From: Candidatus Equadaptatus faecalis
Lineage (GTDB): Bacteria; Synergistota; Synergistia; Synergistales; Synergistaceae
Direction of reading: 5' to 3'
Assembly: GCA_018065065.1 (NCBI GenBank)
Contig: JAGHTZ010000091.1
Location: forward strand, 1 to 36,218
Length of the DNA: 36,218 nt
Each line of letters begins with the position of its first letter. Positions within the stretch are counted from its first letter, which is position 1. Positions 6,791 to 15,087 of this stretch are shown here, one piece after another. The translations under genes were made by a program, and so were the position numbers. The notes under the pieces are model-generated. The model saw only the letters and a list, made by a program, of their open reading frames with translations. It did no database searches and was not told the origin of the DNA.

Positions 6791-9700
6791 ATGACTGATT
6801 TGCTGAACCCTGATTTGCGTATTGAACAGGTTATAGAAGAAGTATGGACTGACGAAAATAAAGAAGCGGTATGGTGGCAGGGCGAATGGTGGAGTTACGG
6901 AAGACTGAACGCGCTTGCCGCCGACTGCGAAGAAAAGCTTAAAAAAAGCGGTTTTCGCAGAGGCGAAAGGGCTGCCCTTCTTCTGCCGAACTCGCCGATA
7001 GTTTTTGCGATTGCGTTTGCCGTCTGGCGGCTTGGGGGCACTATTGCGCCTCTTAACGGGAGAATGAATCCGCTGTATCTTCAGAACACGATAAAAATGC
7101 TTGACCTGAGCGCGGTTTTTGTTCTTGCTGACATTGCGGCGAAAAGGGAAGAAATGGAAAGCGTGATAGCGGTTCCAATTATACCTGTGCTGCCTGACGC
7201 AAAGCTTCCCGACAAAATAGAAACGCGCCGTGCTTCTGTTGCCGATGACGGCAGTACGGCAGTCATCTTCTCGACCTCAGGCACTTCGGGAATGCCTAAA
7301 GCTGTTCCGTGCAGCCATTCGAACATACTTGCCAACATAGAAGACATTCCGTACGCGCTGCCCGGAATTATATGCGATGATACGGTGCTGCTGAACGCCC
7401 TGCCGAATTTCCATACCTTCGGAAGCAACATAAGCGGATTTCTGCCGTTCGTAAAGGGAGTCAGACAGGCTCTTGTCCCGAACTTTATCCCTGTCGAAAA
7501 CACAATAGAAACAATCAGACAGTCAGGAGCAAACACCCTTGTCGTTGTCCCGACGCTGCTTAATTTCCTTATAGGAGAGCTTGCCCGGCGCGATGAAAGA
7601 CTTAACGTGCGATTTATTGTTTCCGGCGGTGACAAACTAAACCCGCAGCTTGAAGAGCGCAGCAAAAAATATCTCGGTACGGGGGTATGCGAAGGTTACG
7701 GGCTTACGGAATGTTCGCCGGTTGTCGCTGTGAATCCGCCGTCGGACGACAAAAAACTGGGCACAGTGGGTCCGGCATTGAAGCATTTTGAAACGAAACT
7801 CTGCGACATAAACGGAGAGGATACTGACAAAAACGAAGGCGTTCTGTGGGTCAAAGGACCTGCTGTGGTTAAAAGTTATTTCCGCGACGAAAAAAATACC
7901 GAGGAGCGTTTTAAGGACGGCTGGTTTAACACCGGTGACGTCGTGCGCGTTGACGAACACGGCTTTATCACGATTATTGACCGTGCCACCGATATTATTA
8001 TTGTCGGCGGTTTCAACGTATATCCGCAGGAGGTTGAAGCCGTGCTCTGCTCGCATCCTGCCGTGCATGCCGCTGTATGCGTCGGAGAAGCCAACCGTTT
8101 CACCGGCGAGCTTGTCAAAGCGTTTATTATTCCTGAACACAACGTGCCCGTAACGTCGAAGGAACTTCAGGATTACTGCAAGGGAAGGCTTGCGCATTAC
8201 AAGGTGCCGCGCAAAATAGGTTTTGTCACTGAATATCCTTTGTCGCAGACGGGAAAAATACTCAGAAGGGAACTGCGCAAGCAGAAAATAGACAGCAAAG
8301 CGGCGCCGGAAATTAAGCTTGACCCTGCTTTCCGTCTTGAAAACGCGTATGCAGAAGCATGGAAGGGCAGAGAAAACAACGACTGCGTATGGTGGAACGG
8401 CGAATGGTGGAGCTGGAAAAAGTTTAACGCGCTTGTGGATTCCTGTGAGGAAAAACTGAAAAATGCCGGCTTTGAACAGGGACAGCGTGTTGCAATGCTG
8501 CTTCCGAACTCGCCGTCGGCTGTTGCCCTTTCAATTGCCTGCTGGCGGCTGGGCGGAGCCGTTGCGCCTCTCAACGCCAGGGCGGGAATATCAAATCTGC
8601 TCAGCACGATTGAAATGCTTGACGTCCATACCCTCGTGCTTTCCGCTGACGCAATGAAACGCGCCGAAGACGCAGAATTTCAGACAGACGTGCCGATGGC
8701 AGTGCTTGACCCTGAAAAAGGTTTCCTGACAGACTGGAAAGGCAGAAAGGGACTTCCTGACAGCGTAGATACAGCGGTTATTTTCTCGACGTCGGGAACT
8801 TCAGGCATGCCTAAGGCGGTTCCCTGCACGCACGCAAACCTGCTGGACAACGCCAGGTGTATAAAACCGCATATTGCAGGGCTTCTTGACCCTGAAAAAA
8901 CGATATTCCTTAACGTTCTGCCTAATTTTCACACCTTCGGCTTCGGCTGCGCGCAGACTCTGCCGCTTGTCAGTTCTGTCAGGCAGGTTATAGTCCCCAG
9001 TTTTGTGCCCGTTCCGAACACCGTAAAGGCTATAAAAGACTCAGGGGCAAACGCGATAATCGCTGTTCCGACGATACTTGCATTTTTGCTCGGAGCACTT
9101 GAAAAATCTGGTATGAAACTGGACGTGGATTTTGTAATTTCGGGCGGCGACAAGCTTAACACAAAGCTTGACGAACGCTGCAAACAGTATCTTGGAGCCG
9201 GAATTATCGAAGGCTACGGGCTTACGGAATGCTCGCCGGTCGTTGCAGTCGGAAAATCTGAAGCGTCAAAGCGGCTTGGCAAGGTTGGGGAATTCCTTAA
9301 GAGTTATCAGATTGAAATTCGTGACAGAGATGGCAGAAAACTTGACCTTCACGACGAAGGAGTTCTGTGGCTTAAAGGCGGTTCTGTCGTCAGTTCGTAT
9401 TTCAGGGACGAGACGAATACAAAGGAACGTTTCAAAGACGGCTGGTTTAACACCGGAGACGTTGTCCGTATAGACGGGGACGGATTTGTTCAGATTGTTG
9501 ACCGCGCGACGGACATTATAATCGTAAGCGGCTTCAACGTTTATCCGCAGGAGGTGGAAAACGTGCTCTGTGAGCATCCTGCGGTTCATTCCGCGGTTTG
9601 CGTCGGCGAGAAAAACAACGTGGCGGGCGAGCTTGTCAAGGCGTTTGTAATTCTCAAACCAGGTGCTGAAGTGACTGAACGTCAGCTTATGACCTACTGC

Positions 9701-9823
9701 AAAGAAAAACTGTCGCATTACAAGGTTCCGCGCAAAATCGGTTTTGTGACAGAATATCCGGTATCTCCGACAGGCAAAGTCCTGCGCAGGGAGCTGCGCA
9801 GGATAAAAATAGGCAAGAACTGA
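6791..9823 (+). CDS. Tandem fusion of two AMP-forming acyl-CoA synthetase domains
   Basis: A 1010-residue ANL-superfamily protein that contains two complete synthetases head to tail. Such enzymes adenylate a carboxylic acid with ATP and transfer it to CoA. Both halves keep the ATP loop STSGTSGMPK (about residues 161-170 and again near 664), GYGLTECSPVVAV, the FKDGWFNTGDVVR and FNVYPQEVE motifs, and the catalytic C-terminal lysine in TGKILRREL or TGKVLRREL (near residues 489 and 996). A typical enzyme of the family is about 500 residues, so this is a duplication fused with a short linker near residues 500-525. The repeated element VWW(Q/N)GEWWS starts each half. Substrates are unknown; differing residues suggest the halves may not be identical in specificity. 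The ribosome binding site is GGAG at 6777-6780. The YfcC-amidohydrolase pair follows. Confidence 0.85.
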   Translation: MTDLLNPDLRIEQVIEEVWTDENKEAVWWQGEWWSYGRLNALAADCEEKLKKSGFRRGERAALLLPNSPIVFAIAFAVWRLGGTIAPLNGRMNPLYLQNTIKMLDLSAVFVLADIAAKREEMESVIAVPIIPVLPDAKLPDKIETRRASVADDGSTAVIFSTSGTSGMPKAVPCSHSNILANIEDIPYALPGIICDDTVLLNALPNFHTFGSNISGFLPFVKGVRQALVPNFIPVENTIETIRQSGANTLVVVPTLLNFLIGELARRDERLNVRFIVSGGDKLNPQLEERSKKYLGTGVCEGYGLTECSPVVAVNPPSDDKKLGTVGPALKHFETKLCDINGEDTDKNEGVLWVKGPAVVKSYFRDEKNTEERFKDGWFNTGDVVRVDEHGFITIIDRATDIIIVGGFNVYPQEVEAVLCSHPAVHAAVCVGEANRFTGELVKAFIIPEHNVPVTSKELQDYCKGRLAHYKVPRKIGFVTEYPLSQTGKILRRELRKQKIDSKAAPEIKLDPAFRLENAYAEAWKGRENNDCVWWNGEWWSWKKFNALVDSCEEKLKNAGFEQGQRVAMLLPNSPSAVALSIACWRLGGAVAPLNARAGISNLLSTIEMLDVHTLVLSADAMKRAEDAEFQTDVPMAVLDPEKGFLTDWKGRKGLPDSVDTAVIFSTSGTSGMPKAVPCTHANLLDNARCIKPHIAGLLDPEKTIFLNVLPNFHTFGFGCAQTLPLVSSVRQVIVPSFVPVPNTVKAIKDSGANAIIAVPTILAFLLGALEKSGMKLDVDFVISGGDKLNTKLDERCKQYLGAGIIEGYGLTECSPVVAVGKSEASKRLGKVGEFLKSYQIEIRDRDGRKLDLHDEGVLWLKGGSVVSSYFRDETNTKERFKDGWFNTGDVVRIDGDGFVQIVDRATDIIIVSGFNVYPQEVENVLCEHPAVHSAVCVGEKNNVAGELVKAFVILKPGAEVTERQLMTYCKEKLSHYKVPRKIGFVTEYPVSPTGKVLRRELRRIKIGKN

Positions 9824-9938
9824 TTTTTACAAGTTTTTACAGGGCTGAAAAACTGCTGGTGCAAATTCTGTTCGTATGGTAAAATATCGGAGCGGAAAAC
9901 AGCAGTTTTTTGCAAAATTAAAGGGGGAACAGAGTAGT

Positions 9939-11333
9939 ATGAGTGAAAAGAAAAAAGAAGGATTTAACTTTAACCCGTTTATAGTAATGGGCGTAATGGT
10001 TCTTCTCTGCACAATCGCGTCATGGCTTGTAACGCCGGGCGCGTATGACAGAGAGCTTGTCAACGGAATCAACAAGGTCATCGCTACGAGCTATCATTCT
10101 GTAGCACGCACGCCGGTCGGTTTCCTTGATATGTTCGCGGCTCTTCCTGCAGGTCTTAACGGCGCCGGACTTATGATGTTCGTCGTTATGCTTGTCGGCG
10201 GAACAGTTGAAATTTACAAACGCACCGGAATCATGGGCGCAGGCATCAACAGCCTTCTCCACCTTTCAAAACGCATCGGCGGAGCGGCAATCATCGCGAT
10301 TATCACCTGCGCGTTCTTCATCATCGGCGGCGTGGTCGGCTGGTCAGAACAGATAATTCCGTTTGTTCCTATCGTTGTATCTCTCGCCATTTCTCTCGGC
10401 TACGACTCACTTGTCGGTATCACGGCTTCAGGTCTCGCATGCCTTATCTCTTTCGCGGTTGCACCGTTTAACCTCTTCACGGTCGGAACGGCGCACACAA
10501 TTGCTGAACTTCCGATGTTCTCAGGCTGGGAACTTCGTACCATTACAGACCTCATAATCTGCGCACTCTGGCTGTTCTGGCTTATCCGTTACGCGAACAA
10601 AATTAAAAAAGACCCGTCGCAGAGCCTTATGAAAGACTATGACACGAGTTCGCTCGTCATTCCTGTTGACGAAGGCAACAAACTCGACGGCGTAAAAACG
10701 ATTTCGCTTCTCGTCCTTGCAGTTTCCTTCGGCATAGTTGTCTATGGCGCTCTTAACCTTAAATGGAGCTGGCCGCAGATCGGCGCTGTCTTTATGATTT
10801 GCGGAATTATTACCGCAGCTCTCAATAAACTTTCACCGACAGAAACAGTCAACTACATTCTTGACGGTATGCGCGGCGCAATGGAAGGCGCGCTCATTAT
10901 CGGCGCAGCCCGTGCTGTTCAGGTCGTCCTTACAAACGGCGGGCTTGTAGACCCTCTCGTTCACTGGATGTCAACGTTTATGCAGGGTTCATCGGCATAC
11001 ATTTCAACCTGCATCATGTTTATCGCAAACTTCTTTATCAACGCGCTTATTCCGTCAGGTTCAGGCCAGGCAATGGCAGTTATGCCGCTTATGGTTCCTC
11101 TTGCAGACCTTCTCCACATCACGCGCCAGACGGCAACGCTCGCTTTCCAGTTCGGCGACGGTATCTCCAACACGCTTTGGTTCACCAACGGAACGCTTCT
11201 TATCTACTGCGCGCTGGGCAAGGTTCCTCTTAAAGTATGGTACAAATTCATACTTCCGCTTCAGGGAATTTATTTCCTGCTCGAATTCGGCGTACTCTAC
11301 TTTGCAATAGCGTCAGGCTACGGCCCGTTCTAA
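9939..11333 (+). CDS. YfcC-family carrier (C4-dicarboxylate/amino-acid type)
   Basis: A 464-residue polytopic membrane protein. ATG 9939 is chosen because AAGGGGGA at 9920-9927 precedes it, and the frame extending back to 9876 lacks such a site. It has about 12 hydrophobic segments. The conserved stretches GGTVEIYKRTGIM, GWSEQIIPFVPI, FFINALIPSGSGQAMAVMPLM and FQFGDGISNTLWFTNG are typical of the YfcC family of the ion-transporter superfamily, annotated as dicarboxylate or arginine/ornithine-type carriers. A M20 amidohydrolase follows directly, a frequent pairing in which the carrier imports an N-acyl or peptide substrate that the hydrolase splits. The true substrate cannot be read from the sequence. 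Confidence 0.85.
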   Translation: MSEKKKEGFNFNPFIVMGVMVLLCTIASWLVTPGAYDRELVNGINKVIATSYHSVARTPVGFLDMFAALPAGLNGAGLMMFVVMLVGGTVEIYKRTGIMGAGINSLLHLSKRIGGAAIIAIITCAFFIIGGVVGWSEQIIPFVPIVVSLAISLGYDSLVGITASGLACLISFAVAPFNLFTVGTAHTIAELPMFSGWELRTITDLIICALWLFWLIRYANKIKKDPSQSLMKDYDTSSLVIPVDEGNKLDGVKTISLLVLAVSFGIVVYGALNLKWSWPQIGAVFMICGIITAALNKLSPTETVNYILDGMRGAMEGALIIGAARAVQVVLTNGGLVDPLVHWMSTFMQGSSAYISTCIMFIANFFINALIPSGSGQAMAVMPLMVPLADLLHITRQTATLAFQFGDGISNTLWFTNGTLLIYCALGKVPLKVWYKFILPLQGIYFLLEFGVLYFAIASGYGPF

Positions 11334-11355
11334 AAGAAAATCAGTTTAATATCTG

Positions 11356-11387
11356 CAAATGCCATGTGCTTCCGCGCATGGCATTTG
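11356..11387 (+). promoter_or_regulatory. Intercistronic hairpin between carrier and amidohydrolase
   Basis: CAAATGCCATG (11356-11366) and CATGGCATTTG (11377-11387) form an 11-bp perfect stem with a 10-base loop, followed only by TTTGAG. It could be a weak terminator that lowers expression of the downstream gene, or an mRNA-stability or processing element. Confidence 0.6.
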
Positions 11388-11411
11388 TTTGAGAAAAGGA
11401 GTGTCAATTCT

Positions 11412-12590
11412 ATGTTCAACGCAATGGCTGAAGTGCAGAAAAACAGGGATTACGCAGTAAGTATGCGGAGATATTTCCATCAGCATCCTGAACTAAGCTG
11501 GAAAGAATTTGAAACGGCGAAGAAAATACGCGAAGAACTGACGTCATTCGGAATCCCCTGGACGGAAGTTGCTGCAACAGGAACGATAGCGGTGCTTCAG
11601 GGATCTGAAAATGCCCCTGTAATCGGGCTTCGCTGCGATATAGACGCGCTTCCGATACAGGAAGTCAAGGATTTGCCGTACAAATCGCAGAATGACGGCG
11701 TAATGCACGCCTGCGGACACGATTCGCACATTACGATGCTTCTGACAGCGGCGAAAATTCTTGCCGAACACAGGGACGAACTGAAATGCACGGTAAAATT
11801 TATATTCCAGCCGGCGGAAGAAGCCATGACAAACGGTGCGCTGAAAATGCTTGAATCGGGACTTGTCGACGACTTGGATACGGTTGCCGGAATCCATATC
11901 TTCCCGTACATTGAAGCCGGAAAAATTTCCGTTGACGAAGGTTCGCGCTACACGGCGGCAGGCTTCATGCGGATAAAAATCAAAGGCGTCAGCGGACACG
12001 GCGCATGGCCGAATCTCGCCGTAGATCCGATATACGTCGCGGCAAAGGTCATAGACGCGCTGCAGAGCATAGCAAGCAGAGAAACAGACCCGAATGAAAC
12101 GGTAATAGTAAGCATCTGCACCTTCCACGCTGGCACGCTTCCCAACGTAATACCGGCGGAAGCCGAGCTTTCGGGAACAGTCCGCACCTTCAGTTCGGCG
12201 CTTGCAAAAAAACTGCCTGAAATGATAGAACGCGTCATCAAAAACACCGTTGCAGCCTACCGCGCGGATTACGAATTTGACTACTACACGAATATCCCTG
12301 CTACGGTCAACAATCCGCGCTGCAGCAAAATAGCGGCAAAATCAGTACGCACTATACTCGGTGAAGAAGGACTTACGGAATATTACAAATCGCCCGGCGG
12401 AGAAGATTTCTCACATTTCCTTGACCGTTTCCCCGGCGTCTACGCCTTTGTCGGCTGCAGAAACGAAGCCAAAGACTGCGTGTACGCGCTGCACCACGAC
12501 CATTTTAATCTTGACGAAGATGGAATGCTCAACGGAGCGGCTTTCTACGTGCAGTATCTGCTTGACGCGCAGGAAGAAAACTGGAAATAA
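11412..12590 (+). CDS. M20D-family amidohydrolase
   Basis: A 392-residue cytoplasmic metallohydrolase that cleaves N-acyl or aminoacyl amide bonds. ATG 11412 follows AAAAGGAG (11394-11401). The earlier frame start at 11364 lies within the upstream hairpin. The metal-site motifs are intact: HACGHDSH (Cys101, His103), QPAEEA (Glu136-Glu137), GIHIFP (His162) and ALHHDHFNLDED near the C terminus. GVSGHGAWPN marks the lid/dimerisation domain. Length and motifs match the HipO/IAL-ILR/AbgB-like group (hippurate, N-acetyl-amino-acid or aminobenzoyl-glutamate hydrolases). Exact substrate is not predictable. Position after the YfcC carrier suggests it acts on an imported compound. Confidence 0.88.
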   Translation: MFNAMAEVQKNRDYAVSMRRYFHQHPELSWKEFETAKKIREELTSFGIPWTEVAATGTIAVLQGSENAPVIGLRCDIDALPIQEVKDLPYKSQNDGVMHACGHDSHITMLLTAAKILAEHRDELKCTVKFIFQPAEEAMTNGALKMLESGLVDDLDTVAGIHIFPYIEAGKISVDEGSRYTAAGFMRIKIKGVSGHGAWPNLAVDPIYVAAKVIDALQSIASRETDPNETVIVSICTFHAGTLPNVIPAEAELSGTVRTFSSALAKKLPEMIERVIKNTVAAYRADYEFDYYTNIPATVNNPRCSKIAAKSVRTILGEEGLTEYYKSPGGEDFSHFLDRFPGVYAFVGCRNEAKDCVYALHHDHFNLDEDGMLNGAAFYVQYLLDAQEENWK

Positions 12591-12613
12591 ATTGAAATTC
12601 AGTCAGCAAACAT

Positions 12614-12647
12614 ATTCAAAAATCCGCCGAACGGCGGATTTTTGAAT
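12614..12647. terminator. Intrinsic terminator, 16-bp perfect inverted repeat
   Basis: ATTCAAAAATCCGCCG (12614-12629) pairs perfectly with CGGCGGATTTTTGAAT (12632-12647). The GC core is flanked by A5 and T5 tracts. It closes the synthetase-carrier-hydrolase unit and would work in both directions. Confidence 0.85.
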
Positions 12648-12724
12648 ACGTAATTTCCGCAATGAAAAATACGGACAAAATGTTATAATCATTGCATAAG
12701 GAAATTTTGTCAAGGAGCGGAAGT

Positions 12725-13471
12725 GTGACTATGGACGGAAAACTGAACGAAAAAACTGAAAAAGTAACGGCAGCGCTTTTAATAGCGGCAGGGCTTGCCC
12801 TGTGCGGATTTCTTGCCGGCTTCGGAATTAAGGAAAGCCGTGCGCCCGTGCGGACGGTAACTGTCAAGGGACTTTCCGAGCGCGACGTTAAGGCTGACCT
12901 TGCGCTTTGGTCGATAAACTTTGTCCGCGCCGGAAACGACCTGACGAAAACGCGCGGTGAAATAATGAAAGACGATGAGGTTGTAACCGCCTTTTTGGAA
13001 AAGCAGGGAATAGCCGGTGCCGTTATATCGCGCAAAATGAACGTCATTGACAAAAACGCGCAGCAGTACGGCGACGGAAACGAGGCGCAGATAAGATTTA
13101 TACTGACACGGACGGTTATGATACGCAGCGCTGACGTAAGCAGGATAGAAGAGGCGTACAAACAGACCGCGCAGCTTATCAACGAAGGAGTCGTACTCAG
13201 CAGCGACGGAGATTCAGGGGCTCCTGTGTACGTGTTCAACGGGCTTACGAAGCTGAAACCGTCAATGATTGCGGAAGCCAACAAAAACGCGCGCGAAACG
13301 GCGGAACAGTTTGCGCAAGACTCTCAGAGCAGCCTTGGCAAAATACTTGTTGCCGACCAGGGAATATTCCAGATTCTGCCGCGCGACAACGCGCCCATGC
13401 TTCAGGAATCTCAGCAGACAGACAAAACTGTCCGCGTTGTCGTCACGATAAAATACCAGCTGAAAAATTAG
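12725..13471 (+). CDS. SIMPL-domain (DUF541) protein, membrane-anchored
   Basis: A protein of about 248 residues. The start is probably GTG 12725, seven bases after AAGGAG (12712-12717). ATG 12731 is the alternative. A basic start and one hydrophobic segment (AALLIAAGLALCGFLAGFGI) form a signal anchor. The rest, from VRTVTVKGLSERDVKADLALW to VRVVVTIKYQLKN, matches the SIMPL/DUF541 fold, an oligomer-forming periplasmic family related to BP26/OMP28, with the characteristic VKG and ADLA(L/V)W elements. Molecular role is unclear; oxidative-stress protection and envelope roles have been proposed for relatives. A TATAAT at 12684-12689 gives it its own promoter. Confidence 0.8.
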   Translation: MTMDGKLNEKTEKVTAALLIAAGLALCGFLAGFGIKESRAPVRTVTVKGLSERDVKADLALWSINFVRAGNDLTKTRGEIMKDDEVVTAFLEKQGIAGAVISRKMNVIDKNAQQYGDGNEAQIRFILTRTVMIRSADVSRIEEAYKQTAQLINEGVVLSSDGDSGAPVYVFNGLTKLKPSMIAEANKNARETAEQFAQDSQSSLGKILVADQGIFQILPRDNAPMLQESQQTDKTVRVVVTIKYQLKN

Positions 13472-13514
13472 TATAACAGAGCTGAGGACAGATGTTTACA
13501 GGGCAAATTAAAAA

Positions 13515-13538
13515 CAGACCGGACATGTGTCCGGACTG
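13515..13538. terminator. Bidirectional terminator between convergent genes
   Basis: CCGGACA (13519-13525) and TGTCCGG (13528-13534) form a tight hairpin with a 2-base loop, extended by partly pairing CAGA and ACTG. A-rich sequence precedes it and TCTTTGATTTTG follows. It serves both the SIMPL gene and the minus-strand oxidase gene. Confidence 0.75.
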
Positions 13539-13552
13539 TCTTTGATTTTGTG

Positions 13553-14971
13553 CTACTCCCATTCAACGATTTTGCCCGGATTTAGTATATTCTGCGGGTC
13601 AAAGGCAAGCTTGACGCGTTTTATCAGCTCTATCTGAGCGTCGTCAAGGAAATATTTTATGTACTCCCTGCGCTTAAGCCCTATGCCGTGCTCGCCTGAA
13701 AGTGTTCCGCCAAGCTTTTTGGTGTCGGCGTAAATATCTTTCTGCGCCTTGTGGAGCAAATCCTTCCAATTTTCTTTGTCGCCCGCTATGAGCGTGCAGT
13801 GCATATTTCCGTCTCCCGCATGACCATAGACCGAAGATTCAAGCCCGTATTTTGCGCACGCTTTTTCGATTGAGAAAAGCAGTGCCGGAACCTTGTCAGC
13901 AGGCACGACAAGGTCTTCTTTAACGTAATTTTCGCACAGTTTCGCTATTGAGTCTGCGATTGATTTTCTTGCCGTCCAAAGATTTTCTTTTTCAGCGTCC
14001 GTTTTGGCAAGGCTGATTTTTTGCGCTCCGTATCTTGCGGCTGTTTCAGCCACTTTTTTGCAGTCTGTTTCAAGCGTTTCAATATCGCTGCTTTCAAGCT
14101 GGATAATCAGAGCTGCGCCGGAACTGCAAGCCGGAACTTCGCGTTTCAGACATCTTGACACGAAGGAAAGAGAATTTCTGTCCATGAACTCTATTGAAAC
14201 AGGAATAAGTCCTGCTTCGGCAATGATTTTTGGAACAAGAGCCATTGCGCTGTCAGCATCTGCAAATTCCGCAAGCAGATCCGCCGAATATTTTGGCAGG
14301 GGAAGCAGTTTAAGCACCGCTTTTGTAATAATTGCAAGCGTTCCTTCAGAACCTGCGAGAAGATGTACGAAATCAAAACCAGTTACGTCTTTTCTGCGTT
14401 TTCCGCCGAACCACGTGACAGTTCCGTCTGCAAGCACGGCTTCAAGAGCAAGCAGCTGAGCGCCTGTCGCGCCGTATTTCACGACCTTGTTCCCGCCTGC
14501 GTTTTCCGCTATGTTTCCGCCTATCTGCGATTTGTCCCCGCTGCACGGGTCTCCGGCGTAGAGAAGGTTGTGTTCTCTTGCAAGCTTGACAATATCATCG
14601 GTAATGACGCCGGTTTCGACCGTTATCGTGAAATTTGCTTCGTCAAGTTCGATTATCCTGTTCATTTTTTCAAAACATAGGACAATGCCGCCGAAAGCAG
14701 GCACTGCGCCTCCTGACAAGCCTGTACCCGCGCCGCGGCAGGTAACGGGAATGTTGTGCTGCGCCGCGAGTTTTACGACAGCCGAAACCTGATCGGTGCT
14801 TTCAGGAAATACAAGAGCTTCCGCGATATATTCTCTGTCATAGGAATTAGCGGGAACTTCATCATGCGAGTATTCGGCAAGCTTTGCCGTATCTGTAAAA
14901 ACGTTATTTTCCCCGGCAGCCGCTTTCAGTTCTTCGAGCAGTCTGCCGTCGATTTTACCGTATCTGTCCAT
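13553..14971 (-). CDS. FAD-linked oxidase, GlcD/D-lactate dehydrogenase type
   Basis: A 472-residue flavoprotein that oxidises a 2-hydroxy acid such as glycolate, D-lactate or a related compound to the 2-oxo acid. The N-terminal PCMH FAD domain shows CRGAGTGLSGGAVPAFGG and SQIGGNIAENAGGNKVVKYG. The C-terminal FAD-oxidase domain shows YGHAGDGNMHCTL, LSGEHGIGLKRREY and AFDPQNILNPGKI, with conserved histidines and glutamate. A strong ribosome binding site (GGAGGT on the minus strand) precedes ATG 14971. No iron-sulfur subunit (GlcF/LutA type) or electron-transfer flavoprotein is adjacent, so its electron acceptor is unknown. Substrate choice between lactate and glycolate cannot be made from motifs alone. 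Confidence 0.87.
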   Translation of the reverse strand: MDRYGKIDGRLLEELKAAAGENNVFTDTAKLAEYSHDEVPANSYDREYIAEALVFPESTDQVSAVVKLAAQHNIPVTCRGAGTGLSGGAVPAFGGIVLCFEKMNRIIELDEANFTITVETGVITDDIVKLAREHNLLYAGDPCSGDKSQIGGNIAENAGGNKVVKYGATGAQLLALEAVLADGTVTWFGGKRRKDVTGFDFVHLLAGSEGTLAIITKAVLKLLPLPKYSADLLAEFADADSAMALVPKIIAEAGLIPVSIEFMDRNSLSFVSRCLKREVPACSSGAALIIQLESSDIETLETDCKKVAETAARYGAQKISLAKTDAEKENLWTARKSIADSIAKLCENYVKEDLVVPADKVPALLFSIEKACAKYGLESSVYGHAGDGNMHCTLIAGDKENWKDLLHKAQKDIYADTKKLGGTLSGEHGIGLKRREYIKYFLDDAQIELIKRVKLAFDPQNILNPGKIVEWE

Positions 14972-15052
14972 AGTGATACCTCCACGTTATATTCCGTCAG
15001 TATTTTAACATATTTCGAAGACGCGGCGGAGGCAGCCTGACGCCGTCTGTGT

Positions 15053-15058
15053 TATAAT
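15053..15058 (+). promoter_or_regulatory. -10 box for the LtaS-like gene
   Basis: TATAAT lies 30 bases upstream of the ATG at 15088. No strong -35 box is evident at the ideal spacing. Confidence 0.4.
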
Positions 15059-15087
15059 AACGCGGTAATATTGCGGGGAGAAATGTG

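Noticed and set aside
7637-8197. Long open frame on the minus strand opposite the acyl-CoA synthetase
   Set aside because: It lies wholly inside a well-supported gene, has a low-complexity aromatic/basic composition and no ribosome binding site, and is an antisense shadow of biased codon use. The same holds for the minus-strand frames at 7081-7665, 11544-12128, 19751-20296 and 32600-33202.
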